A DNA stretch of 56,932 nucleotides, from the NCBI GenBank assembly GCA_051000345.1, contig JBPCOJ010000066.1:1-56932 (forward strand), written 5' to 3'. Made by a program: the position numbers and the translations under genes. This document shows, one piece after another, positions 26,875 to 34,235 of the stretch. Below the pieces are notes generated by a model, which did no database searches, was not told where the DNA came from, and saw only the letters and a list, made by a program, of their open reading frames with translations. This DNA comes from JBHENC01 sp051000345 (GTDB lineage: Bacteria; Acidobacteriota; Blastocatellia; Pyrinomonadales; Pyrinomonadaceae). Numbering within the stretch: position 1 is the first letter of the stretch; every line of letters begins with the position of its first letter.

Positions 26875-27137
26875 GCTGCTATCCTCGCTTTCAATTCGTC
26901 GATGCGTGTGAGAAGTTTCGTGATCGCGTCGTCGCGGCTTGCGCCGAAACTATCCACGACGAAGAAGGGCGCGCCGGTGTTTGTTTGCGCGCGCCATGAC
27001 GGGCTGCGCGTGATGGAGATTGTGTAGCCGTTGCGCAGTTCGGTGTCGGGCGTTTGATTGACGGCAAGGCCGCGCTGGCTGTTGATGAGCGAGAATGGAT
27101 TCGATTGACGGGCGGTGCGGCGTGGATTGTGAATCAT
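26871..27137 (-). CDS. first gene of the leftward operon, hypothetical
   Basis: 88 residues from the ATG giving MIHNPRRTARQSN, behind a good ribosome site (AGGAG). It contains GYTISITRSPSWRAQTNTGA and a helical end (ASRDDAITKLLTRIDELKAR). An in-frame ATG at 27161 would add 8 residues but lacks a ribosome site. It is the first gene read from the PL promoter at 27183-27209. Confidence 0.6.
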   Translation of the reverse strand: MIHNPRRTARQSNPFSLINSQRGLAVNQTPDTELRNGYTISITRSPSWRAQTNTGAPFFVVDSFGASRDDAITKLLTRIDELKARIAA

Positions 27138-27182
27138 GTTGTGCGCTCCTGTTTTGTTCATTCGTCCGAAAGACACAGGGAT

Positions 27183-27221
27183 ATTATAATCACTTTGTGA
27201 AAATGTCAATCACAAAATGTG
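27183..27221 (-). promoter_or_regulatory. PL promoter with repressor operators
   Basis: On the minus strand: TTGACA (27204-27209), 15-base spacer, TATAAT (27183-27188). The spacer contains the palindrome TCACAAAGTGA (27190-27200), and a second one, CACAAAATGTG, lies at 27211-27221. A near-identical copy in opposite orientation stands at 29337-29363. Likely bound by the XRE repressor. Confidence 0.8.
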
Positions 27222-27262
27222 CTACCCTGAAAAATAATTCCAAGGATAGAAATTTGGGTTAA

Positions 27263-27412
27263 TCAGGCGAACAGATTATAAAAGGGAAGTGGTAATAAGA
27301 AAGGGGACTTAGTTGAATCACTCCACGGTATCTTCGATGGCTCAGGCGGGGGCGGCTGCTTCGGCACTTGCGCTGGCTCTTTCGGGTCGCTGTCTTTCAA
27401 ATAAATATCCAT
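27263..27412 (-). CDS. small Pro-rich hypothetical protein
   Basis: 49 residues: MDIYLKDSDPKEPAQVPKQP, then more prolines and an aromatic C-terminus (FLLPLPFYNLFA). The ATG has AAAGAGAA upstream. No known family; it could be a lysogenically expressed small protein, since it lies in the immunity region with the repressor. Confidence 0.4.
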   Translation of the reverse strand: MDIYLKDSDPKEPAQVPKQPPPPEPSKIPWSDSTKSPFLLPLPFYNLFA

Positions 27413-27471
27413 GTTAAATTCTCTTTGATGTCCACACGAGGCAGCGCGGATCGTGCATTGTGAGAAGACGG

Positions 27472-28413
27472 TTAGGGCTGCGCCCGCTTTTTCTTTGCGT
27501 AAACTTGCCCCGTTGAAATATCGTAAACCCACAATTCTAAAAGTTCAGCGTTAAGGTAGTCATACTGAATAAAAAACTCATTCGGGTCGTCTCTGGTAGG
27601 TTTGTTATAGAACTTACCATTTGAGGTATAAGGAGATAGAAGTTTAGCCACCGCCAAAACACGCAAATTGCTTTTTATTTTCTTTGCGGCAGGTATATCA
27701 GTCTTAAAATCAACATGAATCACATCTTTAGCAAATGAGTCTCCGGTGAATCCCTGCTCTCGGGTTCGACTATCAACGTAGCGTGTCATACCAAATGACG
27801 GAAACTCATGGAAAGCGATCTCAAAGTCCTTTCCTGTATTTCGAGTAACAGTTACTTTCGCGCCATACGCGTTAGATGCTTCATATTCACTGGACTCAAC
27901 ATCTGCTTGGGACGTAATAGCACGCCTTGTTTTATCGTCATCATAAAGCGTAGCACCTGTTACGGAGGTCAAGGCTACCACGACGTTCATTGTTTGAGTG
28001 TCCGCGTTATACAAAGTTTCGCCGCTAGAATTCATCACCTCGAAAGCTAGAACGCTGTCGGGTTTGATAACGCCAAGGAAGGAAGAAGAACCAGCGTTTT
28101 CGACACGGCGGCGATAATCTTCGGTTGTTTCAAACTCACCTTTCTTGTCTATACTGACTTGATGGACTGCCAAGTCGGAATATAAAGCTCTAGCGTCTGC
28201 TCCGTGAAAATTAGGCGGCAATTTTTCTGTTTTTATATCAAAGGCAGCATTTATATACCTATCCTCTTTGCGTTTAGTGGGTCGAGTGGGCGGCTCTTTT
28301 GTGTCCTGTGATGCCGATTGCTTCGAACGCGGCGCAATTTTTTTTTGACTTAAAGTTTCACTGGACACGCAAGGAATCAGAAGAAGGAAAAAAGCAATTC
28401 GTGAGAGTCTCAT
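27472..28413 (-). CDS. secreted hypothetical protein in the immunity region
   Basis: 313 residues starting MRLSRIAFFLLLIPCVSS, a signal peptide, followed by a basic Ser/Lys-rich linker. The mature part has KLPPNFHGADARALYSDL, KKGEFETTEDYRRR and near the end LLELWVYDISTGQVYAKK. The same landmarks in the same order occur in the minus-strand gene at 55931-56866, so the two are paralogues. Location beside the repressor suggests expression in the lysogen, as for moron genes altering the host envelope. Function unknown. Confidence 0.7.
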   Translation of the reverse strand: MRLSRIAFFLLLIPCVSSETLSQKKIAPRSKQSASQDTKEPPTRPTKRKEDRYINAAFDIKTEKLPPNFHGADARALYSDLAVHQVSIDKKGEFETTEDYRRRVENAGSSSFLGVIKPDSVLAFEVMNSSGETLYNADTQTMNVVVALTSVTGATLYDDDKTRRAITSQADVESSEYEASNAYGAKVTVTRNTGKDFEIAFHEFPSFGMTRYVDSRTREQGFTGDSFAKDVIHVDFKTDIPAAKKIKSNLRVLAVAKLLSPYTSNGKFYNKPTRDDPNEFFIQYDYLNAELLELWVYDISTGQVYAKKKRAQP

Positions 28414-28426
28414 ATTATCCTTTCGT

Positions 28427-28873
28427 CTAGACTTTGTAGATTTCGTAAAGTTCAATCCGTATCTGAAACAATTTAACGGCATATTCATCTAACTCGTAAA
28501 GTTCCCAGAGCGGCCTTTGCTTTACATGCCGTTCAGGAATAAGTGCGATGGCCGCGAAAGCGTTCGCTTCCGACTGTGTTTTATGCAAGGTGCTTTCCGA
28601 AAAGAAGCACGTTGACGGCGAATGCAGAAAGTGGTGTCCGAGTTCGTGAAACATCGTCCAGAGCCGTTCCAAGCCTTTGATATTAGCGTTGATGATGATC
28701 GTCGGCACATCTAAAATCACAGTGTATAACCCGCGCCACCTCATATGGCACGAGCCATTTTCTATTACAACAATGCCTTCTGCCTCGCAAATTGCGTAAA
28801 AGTCAGCTTCGGTCAGCGGGCGTTTATTCCAGCCTTTGATGAGTCGTTTGAATTTGCGTGAGATAAGATTCAT
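28427..28873 (-). CDS. ImmA/IrrE-family metallopeptidase
   Basis: 148 residues with the zinc motif HELGHH (His76, Glu77, His80) and a third-ligand region TQSEANAFAAIALIPE, as in M78 peptidases. ImmA of ICEBs1 cleaves its repressor ImmR to trigger induction; this gene overlaps the repressor gene by 4 bases, the same pairing. It therefore probably cuts the XRE repressor on some signal. Cytosolic. Confidence 0.88.
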   Translation of the reverse strand: MNLISRKFKRLIKGWNKRPLTEADFYAICEAEGIVVIENGSCHMRWRGLYTVILDVPTIIINANIKGLERLWTMFHELGHHFLHSPSTCFFSESTLHKTQSEANAFAAIALIPERHVKQRPLWELYELDEYAVKLFQIRIELYEIYKV

Positions 28874-29322
28874 TTGCGTCCGGCTCTTATTTTTGCTACC
28901 GCATCGGCTAGAACAAAGCCAAGATGCTCGATGTCATCCGGCGTTAAATCTTGAAAATTCTCGCCTTCAAAGATAGCAGCATATCTTTGCGCTGTTTCTG
29001 TGGCAGACGGGCGCTGCGCATTAAAAGGCTGTTTAGATGTAGCCTCTTTCTCGCTTTTTCTCTTTGAGATAAGTTTATCCCATTCCTTGCGTGTGTCTTC
29101 CCATACTGCCCGCAGATCAACCCTCAGTTCGCGTTCAATGGCTTCTAAAGTCGTTTTTGGCGGAAACCTTTGACCTGTTTCATACATAGAAAGCAGTCCT
29201 ACGCTCTTATCTACGCGGCGTGCAAGTTCAGCGTGCCTAAGCCCCGCTCTCTCACGCGCGGCCTTTAATGAATGGCCGAACTTGAGTGAGACAGATGGCT
29301 GATTTTTAATGTTTCGACCCAT
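28870..29322 (-). CDS. XRE-family phage repressor
   Basis: 150 residues. The N-terminal Cro/C1-type HTH (about 10-68) has LKAARERAGLRHAELARRV and DKSVGLLSMYETGQRFPPK. The C-terminal part is basic then helical and lacks the LexA-type Ser-Lys protease, so induction likely relies on the adjacent ImmA peptidase. It is divergent from the Cro-like gene and flanked by the PL and PR operators it presumably binds. Confidence 0.88.
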   Translation of the reverse strand: MGRNIKNQPSVSLKFGHSLKAARERAGLRHAELARRVDKSVGLLSMYETGQRFPPKTTLEAIERELRVDLRAVWEDTRKEWDKLISKRKSEKEATSKQPFNAQRPSATETAQRYAAIFEGENFQDLTPDDIEHLGFVLADAVAKIRAGRK

Positions 29323-29336
29323 CTATAATTTAACGC

Positions 29337-29363
29337 TTGACTTTTTCACAAAGTGATTATAAT
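29337..29363 (+). promoter_or_regulatory. PR promoter with repressor operator
   Basis: TTGACT (29337-29342), 15-base spacer, TATAAT (29358-29363); the spacer holds TCACAAAGTGA (29346-29356). The 21 bases from the spacer through the -10 box are identical to PL, and the leader sequence (TCTTTCGGACG.ATGAA) is also shared. It drives the rightward early genes from 29406. Confidence 0.8.
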
Positions 29364-29405
29364 CTCTCACTGTCTCTTTCGGACGCATGAAGCGAGCAAG
29401 CAAAT

Positions 29406-29672
29406 ATGCCACAAATCAACGTTGAAATACAGGTTTTAGAGCCTTTATCCCCACTTGAGATTCGCCACGAAATCGAGCGGCGCGGAGACTCCATCGCCAG
29501 CCTTGCGCGCGACTGGAAAACGAACCGGCAGCAGTTGTCCGCGCTCATCAACCGGCACCCGCACTATGTTAGCCCGCGTTTACGCGCGCTGCTCGCTGAA
29601 TATCTCAATGTCGAGGTTTCGCAAGTCGGCAACGAACCCGCGCGCCAGCCGGACGAAGCGAAGGCGGCGTAA
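29406..29672 (+). CDS. Cro-like HTH protein
   Basis: 88 residues. A helix-turn-helix is seen in DSIASLARDWKTNRQQLSAL and the following INRHPHYVSPRLRALLAEYL, resembling Ner/Nlp and small phage regulators. As the first rightward gene after PR and opposite the repressor, it occupies the position of cro. The C-terminal tail is unstructured. Confidence 0.7.
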   Translation: MPQINVEIQVLEPLSPLEIRHEIERRGDSIASLARDWKTNRQQLSALINRHPHYVSPRLRALLAEYLNVEVSQVGNEPARQPDEAKAA

Positions 29673-29695
29673 TCGCTCAAGCGATGCCGCACACC

Positions 29696-29720
29696 TTAGC
29701 AAGCGATTACTTGCTTTGAT
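29696..29720. promoter_or_regulatory. inverted-repeat operator copy 1 (AGCAAG-N6-CTTGCT)
   Basis: TTAGCAAG, six bases, CTTGCTT, then TGATA. The same arrangement is at 30578-30602, where the matched bases are TTAGCAAG-N6-CTTGCTT-N-GATA. It precedes the gene at 29767. Confidence 0.65.
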
Positions 29721-29766
29721 AGCTAATTGTTCTTTTCGCTTTTAACGAATCTACGCAAAAGCCCGA

Positions 29767-30279
29767 ATGAGTTTTGAGATGAGCAGCAGCAAAGAACAAA
29801 TCCCGCCGCCGACCCGCTACTGGTCTGAGAAGGAACTGCAACGCGCAGTGGTTTACGGCACGCAAACGAAATGGGCGCAATGGCTTGGCATCGAAGACTC
29901 TACCCTGAGCGTGCGCCTTAGCCCCGAACGCATCGAGGGGACGACGAAGATCGCAGAATCGGTGCCGGAGATTTGGGCGGCATGTACTGCAAGTCCCAAG
30001 CTCGCGGAAAGCCTGCGGGCATTTTATCTGCGCCTCTTCGATAAGTTTCTGCCCGCCTCAGCCTCTCCCGCGAACATGCCCGTGCTAGAGAAAAGAATGC
30101 GGCACAGCTTGTTTGATTTGATTACGGCGGTGGCTGATAGAGAGCCGATGCAAAACCGGTTGGAATTTATCAGGAAAGCTAAAGACGAATTAGAGAAGTA
30201 CGAAAAGGGATTGATGTATCTCGACATGGAAGATGCGCCCGAGTGTGAAATTTTGGAGCACAAGGGCGGCGTCTCCTGA
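29767..30279 (+). CDS. putative early regulator, hypothetical
   Basis: 170 residues. The N-terminal part (YWSEKELQRAVVYGTQTKWA, QWLGIEDSTLSVRLSP) looks like a DNA-binding helix bundle; the C-terminal half is helical (RLEFIRKAKDELEKYEKG). Position after cro and behind its own operator is that of a cII-like regulator, but similarity to CII is not shown. An alternative ATG lies 12 bases downstream. Confidence 0.55.
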   Translation: MSFEMSSSKEQIPPPTRYWSEKELQRAVVYGTQTKWAQWLGIEDSTLSVRLSPERIEGTTKIAESVPEIWAACTASPKLAESLRAFYLRLFDKFLPASASPANMPVLEKRMRHSLFDLITAVADREPMQNRLEFIRKAKDELEKYEKGLMYLDMEDAPECEILEHKGGVS

Positions 30280-30362
30280 CAATGTTAGCGGGCGGGCATA
30301 AGTACCAAGCGTTTGAATCTTTTCGGGGGATGGGGTTCCGGCGCGTGCTCGCTCGCTAACGC

Positions 30363-30524
30363 TTACGGCAGGAGCGAGGCGATGACAGTAACTATTGTCA
30401 CGATCACCGATGTGCTGGCAGATGTAGTAATCGGCGGCGAATCGAGCGGGTGATCCATATCGCCGGCAAAAACCGGCACGCACAGCGCGACGGCGAGAAC
30501 GGTAACAGCAAAGAAACGTTTCAT
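30363..30524 (-). CDS. 53-residue secreted peptide precursor
   Basis: A strong ribosome site (AAAAGGA) precedes MKRFFAVTVLAVALCVPVFA, a textbook signal peptide ending in an AxA-like site (VFA), then GDMDHPLDSPPITTSASTSV and a hydrophobic end VIVTIVTVIASLLP. The predicted mature peptide has 33 residues. It is divergent from the TPR-HTH regulator at 30588, 63 bases away. It could be a signal peptide sensed by that regulator, a small membrane toxin or an envelope protein. A longer frame on the same strand (to 30576) was rejected. Confidence 0.65.
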   Translation of the reverse strand: MKRFFAVTVLAVALCVPVFAGDMDHPLDSPPITTSASTSVIVTIVTVIASLLP

Positions 30525-30577
30525 GTTTGTTTTCCTTTTTCAGGTTTGAATTTGACCCGTAGGCCATGCGGTTCACT

Positions 30578-30602
30578 TTAGCAAGTAATGGCTTGCTTAG
30601 AT
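30578..30602. promoter_or_regulatory. inverted-repeat operator copy 2 (AGCAAG-N6-CTTGCT)
   Basis: TTAGCAAG, six bases, CTTGCTT, then AGATA. It overlaps the start codon of the TPR regulator (ATG in the loop if 30588 is used) and lies upstream of the divergent peptide gene, so binding would affect both. Confidence 0.65.
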
Positions 30603-31463
30603 ATTAAAATGCGTCGCAAGCAATTAAAAACAGAAGAAATTACCAACTCGGTCAAGGACTCGCTCGGCGTTCACCTGTGGCGTGAGAATCGTACTGACGA
30701 AGCGCGCGACGTGCTCCGCGAGGGAATATCCGAGGCGGAAGAAACAAGTGAATTGATTGTGCTCTCAACGCATCTAGCAGCGGTTGAGCGGGTTGAAGGG
30801 AACTTAACAGAATCCCTGCGTATTCTGCTTGACGTCCGCCTACTTCTTCATCTCTGCGCAAGCGACCTATTAAAAGCCAAGTACCACAACGCGCTCGCTC
30901 TCACCTACAAAAAACTCGCCGAAAGTGAAGGCGTCGAAGAGTTATTCGACAAGGCTTTTATTGAGTACGAACAAGCAAGGTTTTATTACCGTGCAGGTGG
31001 CGAGGATAAATACACAGGCTACGTTGAAAACAACATCGCAAGCCTTCTTATCGAAACGGGTAAAGCATATGAATCGCACGAATACCTTGATCGTGCGCGC
31101 GAACTCTTCGCTAATGAACCTTTACGTCTGGCCGAAATAAACGACACCCGCGCGCAAGCTCATCTCGCAGCGGGCAATCTCGAAGAAGCCTATAGATCCG
31201 CCGTTCGCTCAGTGGAAGCATTACAGGACAGCGACGAAATACTTCTGCTCGCCCAGTCGCGGAAAACACTTGAAATCATTATTGCCGCGCGTCGGCGAGC
31301 AAGCGACTCGGAGCCGTACCGGTTAGCGTTAATCGAAGCAGATGGAAGCGTGGCGGGCGCTGCCGTGATGCTTAAGCTATCGCGTCAGGGACTGGAGCAC
31401 GTCATCAAGACGCGCTTTCCAGAATTGAATGAGTATGCGGTTCGTCGTCCGCGAGGGTTGTGA
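30588..31463 (+). CDS. TPR-repeat regulator with C-terminal Fis-type HTH
   Basis: 291 residues. Residues about 15-225 are helical repeats of TPR type (AKYHNALALTYKKLAESEGV, GYVENNIASLLIETGKAYES, AEINDTRAQAHLAAGNLEEA). The C-terminus (EADGSVAGAAVMLKLSRQGL, then EHVIKTRF) is a Fis/NtrC-type HTH. TPR regulators such as the RRNPP group sense small secreted peptides, though their HTH is N-terminal. A secreted peptide gene lies next to it in divergent orientation. Start could also be the ATG at 30609. Confidence 0.75.
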   Translation: MACLDIKMRRKQLKTEEITNSVKDSLGVHLWRENRTDEARDVLREGISEAEETSELIVLSTHLAAVERVEGNLTESLRILLDVRLLLHLCASDLLKAKYHNALALTYKKLAESEGVEELFDKAFIEYEQARFYYRAGGEDKYTGYVENNIASLLIETGKAYESHEYLDRARELFANEPLRLAEINDTRAQAHLAAGNLEEAYRSAVRSVEALQDSDEILLLAQSRKTLEIIIAARRRASDSEPYRLALIEADGSVAGAAVMLKLSRQGLEHVIKTRFPELNEYAVRRPRGL

Positions 31464-31469
31464 GGCGCG

Positions 31470-31580
31470 ATGATCCTTTGCCCTAAATGCAACAGCTCGA
31501 ATGTGAAGACGTGGCAAGCCTACACGTCGGTGCTGCGCTGCTTCTGCCGCGATTGTAAGCACAAGTGGAGTCAAAAGTGA
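31470..31580 (+). CDS. 36-residue zinc-ribbon protein
   Basis: MILCPKCNSSNVKTWQAYTS continues with LRCFCRDCKHKW: two CxxC pairs form a complete minimal zinc ribbon. It starts 6 bases after the TPR gene and its TGA overlaps the next GTG start (GTGA). The tight spacing and perfect ribbon support a real gene despite its size. Confidence 0.6.
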   Translation: MILCPKCNSSNVKTWQAYTSVLRCFCRDCKHKWSQK

Positions 31581-31885
31581 GCAAACCAGAAGTTGAATTA
31601 AAAGGTCACGTCTTTGTCATCGCTGACGACGAAATGTCAATGCGCAAGTGTGAGGAGATGTATCGCCGCATCCAAAGCGCGCTTGTAACACTCGATGGTT
31701 TTACAAAAGCTATTTCATCACTCAATGAAGATGATCCGAAGTTAGCCGACAAATGCGCAAATATTATGACCGTACTTACCACGAAAATAGTCGAAATTTA
31801 CCCAACACCTGCATACCTTGACGCCGACCTCGAAACCTTCAAACAGATGACGGTGCGTCGGTCACAGAACGGAAAAGATAACTAA
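31577..31885 (+). CDS. hypothetical early phage protein
   Basis: 102 residues from GTG (overlapping the previous stop by 4 bases). It starts SKPEVELKGHVFVIADDEMS and is otherwise helical (CEEMYRRIQSALVTLDGFTK). No known family. Acidic, soluble. Confidence 0.55.
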   Translation: MSKPEVELKGHVFVIADDEMSMRKCEEMYRRIQSALVTLDGFTKAISSLNEDDPKLADKCANIMTVLTTKIVEIYPTPAYLDADLETFKQMTVRRSQNGKDN

Positions 31886-32110
31886 ATGAACACCTCAACC
31901 GGAAAGATCATCCACGTCCCAAAGGGACAAGCTGCGCCGCACGCAAGTGTGCCAGTCACAGAGCATGAAGTTAAGGGCTGGCGCAGCATGACGGGCAGCG
32001 AGCGCCTGCGTGCCTATAAGCGCGCACATGGTGATGAGCCGTGCCGCTCATGCGGCAATTTGCTGGATACGCACAGCGTTAAAGATTTCCAGCGCTGCTA
32101 TTCAGAATAA
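31886..32110 (+). CDS. hypothetical protein with Cys pair
   Basis: 74 residues beginning directly after the previous stop. The C-terminus has PCRSCGNLLDTHSVKDFQRC, a partial zinc-knuckle. No recognised function. Confidence 0.55.
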   Translation: MNTSTGKIIHVPKGQAAPHASVPVTEHEVKGWRSMTGSERLRAYKRAHGDEPCRSCGNLLDTHSVKDFQRCYSE

Positions 32111-32299
32111 AAAATTTTAACAAATCTACGGCGCGCACCCGGAGGCTTTGGGGGAAGCCGTCGGGCGTTTATCGGGGGCAGCGAACGAGCGCGCTGTAGT
32201 CAACTTTATGAGCGTCCACAATGAAAAACGGGAGGGGCATACAAAGACGCGGCGCTCGAGCTTCTAATCGAACTCGAAGGCGCGCATCTGGAAGTTGTT

Positions 32300-32641
32300 T
32301 TGATCCCCGCGACGGAAGCAAAACATTCGGGGCATTGTGTGCGCGCGGTGCAGGAAGCAAATTGCGACTGGTATCGAAAGATGGCCGATAGCTACCAGTC
32401 TTCTCGTAAAAGGCGTTCTTTCAAGTCTGATACGAAGATCAAACGAGCGCACACGATCAAGGCGTTGGAGCGAATCATTGCAGGCAAGCTGGAGAGCACA
32501 TACGTTGATCGACTCTGGCCTTTCGTCGAAGCGAAGGCAAAGGAGATGTCCGATGCGGCTCGTCGTGAAAGTAAGCGAAGTCGTCGTGATTATTCAGCGG
32601 GCGTGGTGGCTCGTGACCGTATGGGAGCATCTGCCGCTTGA
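32300..32641 (+). CDS. hypothetical protein, 5' end probably frameshifted
   Basis: 113 residues from TTG, very basic (SSRKRRSFKSDTKIKRAHTI). The same frame remains protein-like about 70 bases further upstream (AYKDAALELLIELEGAHLEV) but has no start codon there. Joining it to the ATG at 32221 needs a one-base change in the run GGGAGGGG near 32230. Either a sequencing error, a recent frameshift, or the short form is real. Confidence 0.4.
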   Translation: MIPATEAKHSGHCVRAVQEANCDWYRKMADSYQSSRKRRSFKSDTKIKRAHTIKALERIIAGKLESTYVDRLWPFVEAKAKEMSDAARRESKRSRRDYSAGVVARDRMGASAA

Positions 32642-32821
32642 TGTGTAACGCCCGCCATCAGCCGCGCGCACGGTCGATGGAATTTGAGAGGCAACGTTAA
32701 ATAATCCATTATGGTAGAAGAAACGTGCTATAATACCGGACAAATAAAAGCCCCTGCGATGGTGGAACATCCAGAGGCGTGGTCAGCATCAATCGTCGGA
32801 TTAAGGAGAATTGACACCAAC

Positions 32822-33349
32822 ATGCCACATCCTACCACAATTCTTTTTCACGCACCTCTTCAGTACCAACTAGCCGTAGCTAAGCGTTTTTGGCGCAAAG
32901 TTGATAAAAGCAACGGAGCTAATGCTTGCTGGCTTTGGCTTGCTTCTGGACATGAAGCGGGCTATGGGCAGTTCTCAATAAGAATCCCTTTTCAACGTCG
33001 GCGGATGGTGAAGGCGCATCGTTTGGCTTATGAGCTAACGCATGGAATGATTCCAACTGGACATGTCATTTGCCATCGTTGTGATAATCCGCCTTGCTGC
33101 AACCCGCAACATCTTTTCTCCGCTACGCAAAAGCAGAATACGGAGGATAAGTACAGAAAGGGACGACAGAATCATGCCATCGGGACGCAAATTACTTCGG
33201 CTAAACTTTCTAATAATAAAGTTATCACAATAAGACGATTGTATGTCGCAGGTGGTTATACGCAAATCCGATTAGCAGAAATGTACGGAGTTTCGGATGC
33301 CACAATCCGACGAGTGGTTAAACACCAAAATTGGGAACATATCAGTTGA
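32822..33349 (+). CDS. HNH endonuclease with C-terminal HTH
   Basis: 175 residues from the ATG behind AAGGAG; a longer in-frame start at 32711 exists. The HNH_3-type core is visible: CWLWLASGHEAGYGQFSIR, MVKAHRLAYELTHGMIPTG, HVICHRCDNPPCCNPQHL. The C-terminus (TQIRLAEMYGVSDATIRRVV) is an HTH for target binding. Such genes are usually free-standing homing endonucleases in phages. A TATAAT at about 32729 may be its promoter. Confidence 0.85.
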   Translation: MPHPTTILFHAPLQYQLAVAKRFWRKVDKSNGANACWLWLASGHEAGYGQFSIRIPFQRRRMVKAHRLAYELTHGMIPTGHVICHRCDNPPCCNPQHLFSATQKQNTEDKYRKGRQNHAIGTQITSAKLSNNKVITIRRLYVAGGYTQIRLAEMYGVSDATIRRVVKHQNWEHIS

Positions 33350-33416
33350 TGCGCGTCGGCTGCATGGCGTTGTTAGACGGCGCGTTAATTACAGACAACG
33401 AAGGGAAAATATCAAT

Positions 33417-33746
33417 ATGCAGGAACAAAACAGAGGCGACAAAATTACAGAACTGGTTGAGGCAATTTTAATCGTGGGCGCGCGACGCGGTAGTTCTGAA
33501 TTCTTGAGCCACGCCGAAGCTAGAGCAAAGATTGAGCCACACATAAAAAGTTTATCAAAGCGATTCGCCAATTTAGACCGCCCGCAATCGGAGAGTGACA
33601 ACGCGCTAGAGCCTCAATTCGAGTGCGAATACTGCAAAGACACAAAGCGGATAGTCATTGAAGGCACTGTTCACGATCAGCAAGGGCGGCAGCATGAAAA
33701 TCCGATTTTGCCTTGCCCGGTCTGCTGGAAAGAAGAAGCCGTCTAA
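33417..33746 (+). CDS. hypothetical protein with zinc-ribbon C-terminus
   Basis: 109 residues behind AAGGGA. Helical N-terminal part (KITELVEAILIVGARRGSSE), then a Cys4 site: FECEYCKDTKRI and LPCPVCWKEE. Possibly nucleic-acid binding. An upstream in-frame start at 33297 would overlap the HNH gene and lacks a ribosome site. Confidence 0.55.
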   Translation: MQEQNRGDKITELVEAILIVGARRGSSEFLSHAEARAKIEPHIKSLSKRFANLDRPQSESDNALEPQFECEYCKDTKRIVIEGTVHDQQGRQHENPILPCPVCWKEEAV

Positions 33747-33821
33747 CGCCGCAGATGAGCGGCTGGCTTTTCACAGTCCGCTCCATCTGCTTGTTAGGCG
33801 CATGGGCGCAGAAAGGACGGT

Positions 33822-34220
33822 ATGCCGAAGAAAGTTTTAGCACCACGAACGTCTGATGAGTGTGAGGCGATGATGCGCGGCATGGATGCGCGATGCGACA
33901 ACCGCCCGTTGAATCCGATACCGCAACTATTCTTTCAAGATGCCAGACTCGCCGCGTTGTGGACGCAAGGCTGGCACACTCAAGATGAAGTTTTTAAGTC
34001 TCGGGTTATGGCAAGACGCACCACAGGTAAAGTGAAATGGTTCAATTCAAACAAGGGTTACGGCTTCATCGCAGGCGAGGACGGCAGGGACATCTTCGTG
34101 CATTACAGCGCGATTGAAGGCTACGGTTTCAGGTCGCTCGAAGAAGGCGAGAAGGTCGAGTTCGAGATTGCACAGGGGCCGAAGGGTTTGCAGGCCGAAA
34201 ACGTCACACGAATCTACTAA
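33822..34220 (+). CDS. RMF-like/cold-shock domain fusion
   Basis: 132 residues. Residues 63-132 are a full cold-shock domain: TGKVKWFNSNKGYGFI (RNP1) and RDIFVHYSAI (RNP2). The first 60 residues (SDECEAMMRGMDARCDNRPL, NPIP, ARLAALWTQGWHTQDE) have the G...NP...W..GW pattern of ribosome modulation factor-like proteins. If right, the fusion joins a ribosome-hibernation-type module with an RNA chaperone. An internal ATG at 34008 could also give the cold-shock domain alone. Confidence 0.75.
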   Translation: MPKKVLAPRTSDECEAMMRGMDARCDNRPLNPIPQLFFQDARLAALWTQGWHTQDEVFKSRVMARRTTGKVKWFNSNKGYGFIAGEDGRDIFVHYSAIEGYGFRSLEEGEKVEFEIAQGPKGLQAENVTRIY

Positions 34221-34235
34221 CTCACGGGGTCGTCA

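Noticed and set aside
30190..30576. 128-codon minus-strand open frame
   Set aside because: It overlaps the end of 29767-30279 and has an irregular composition; a different frame there gives a signal-peptide protein with a good ribosome site.
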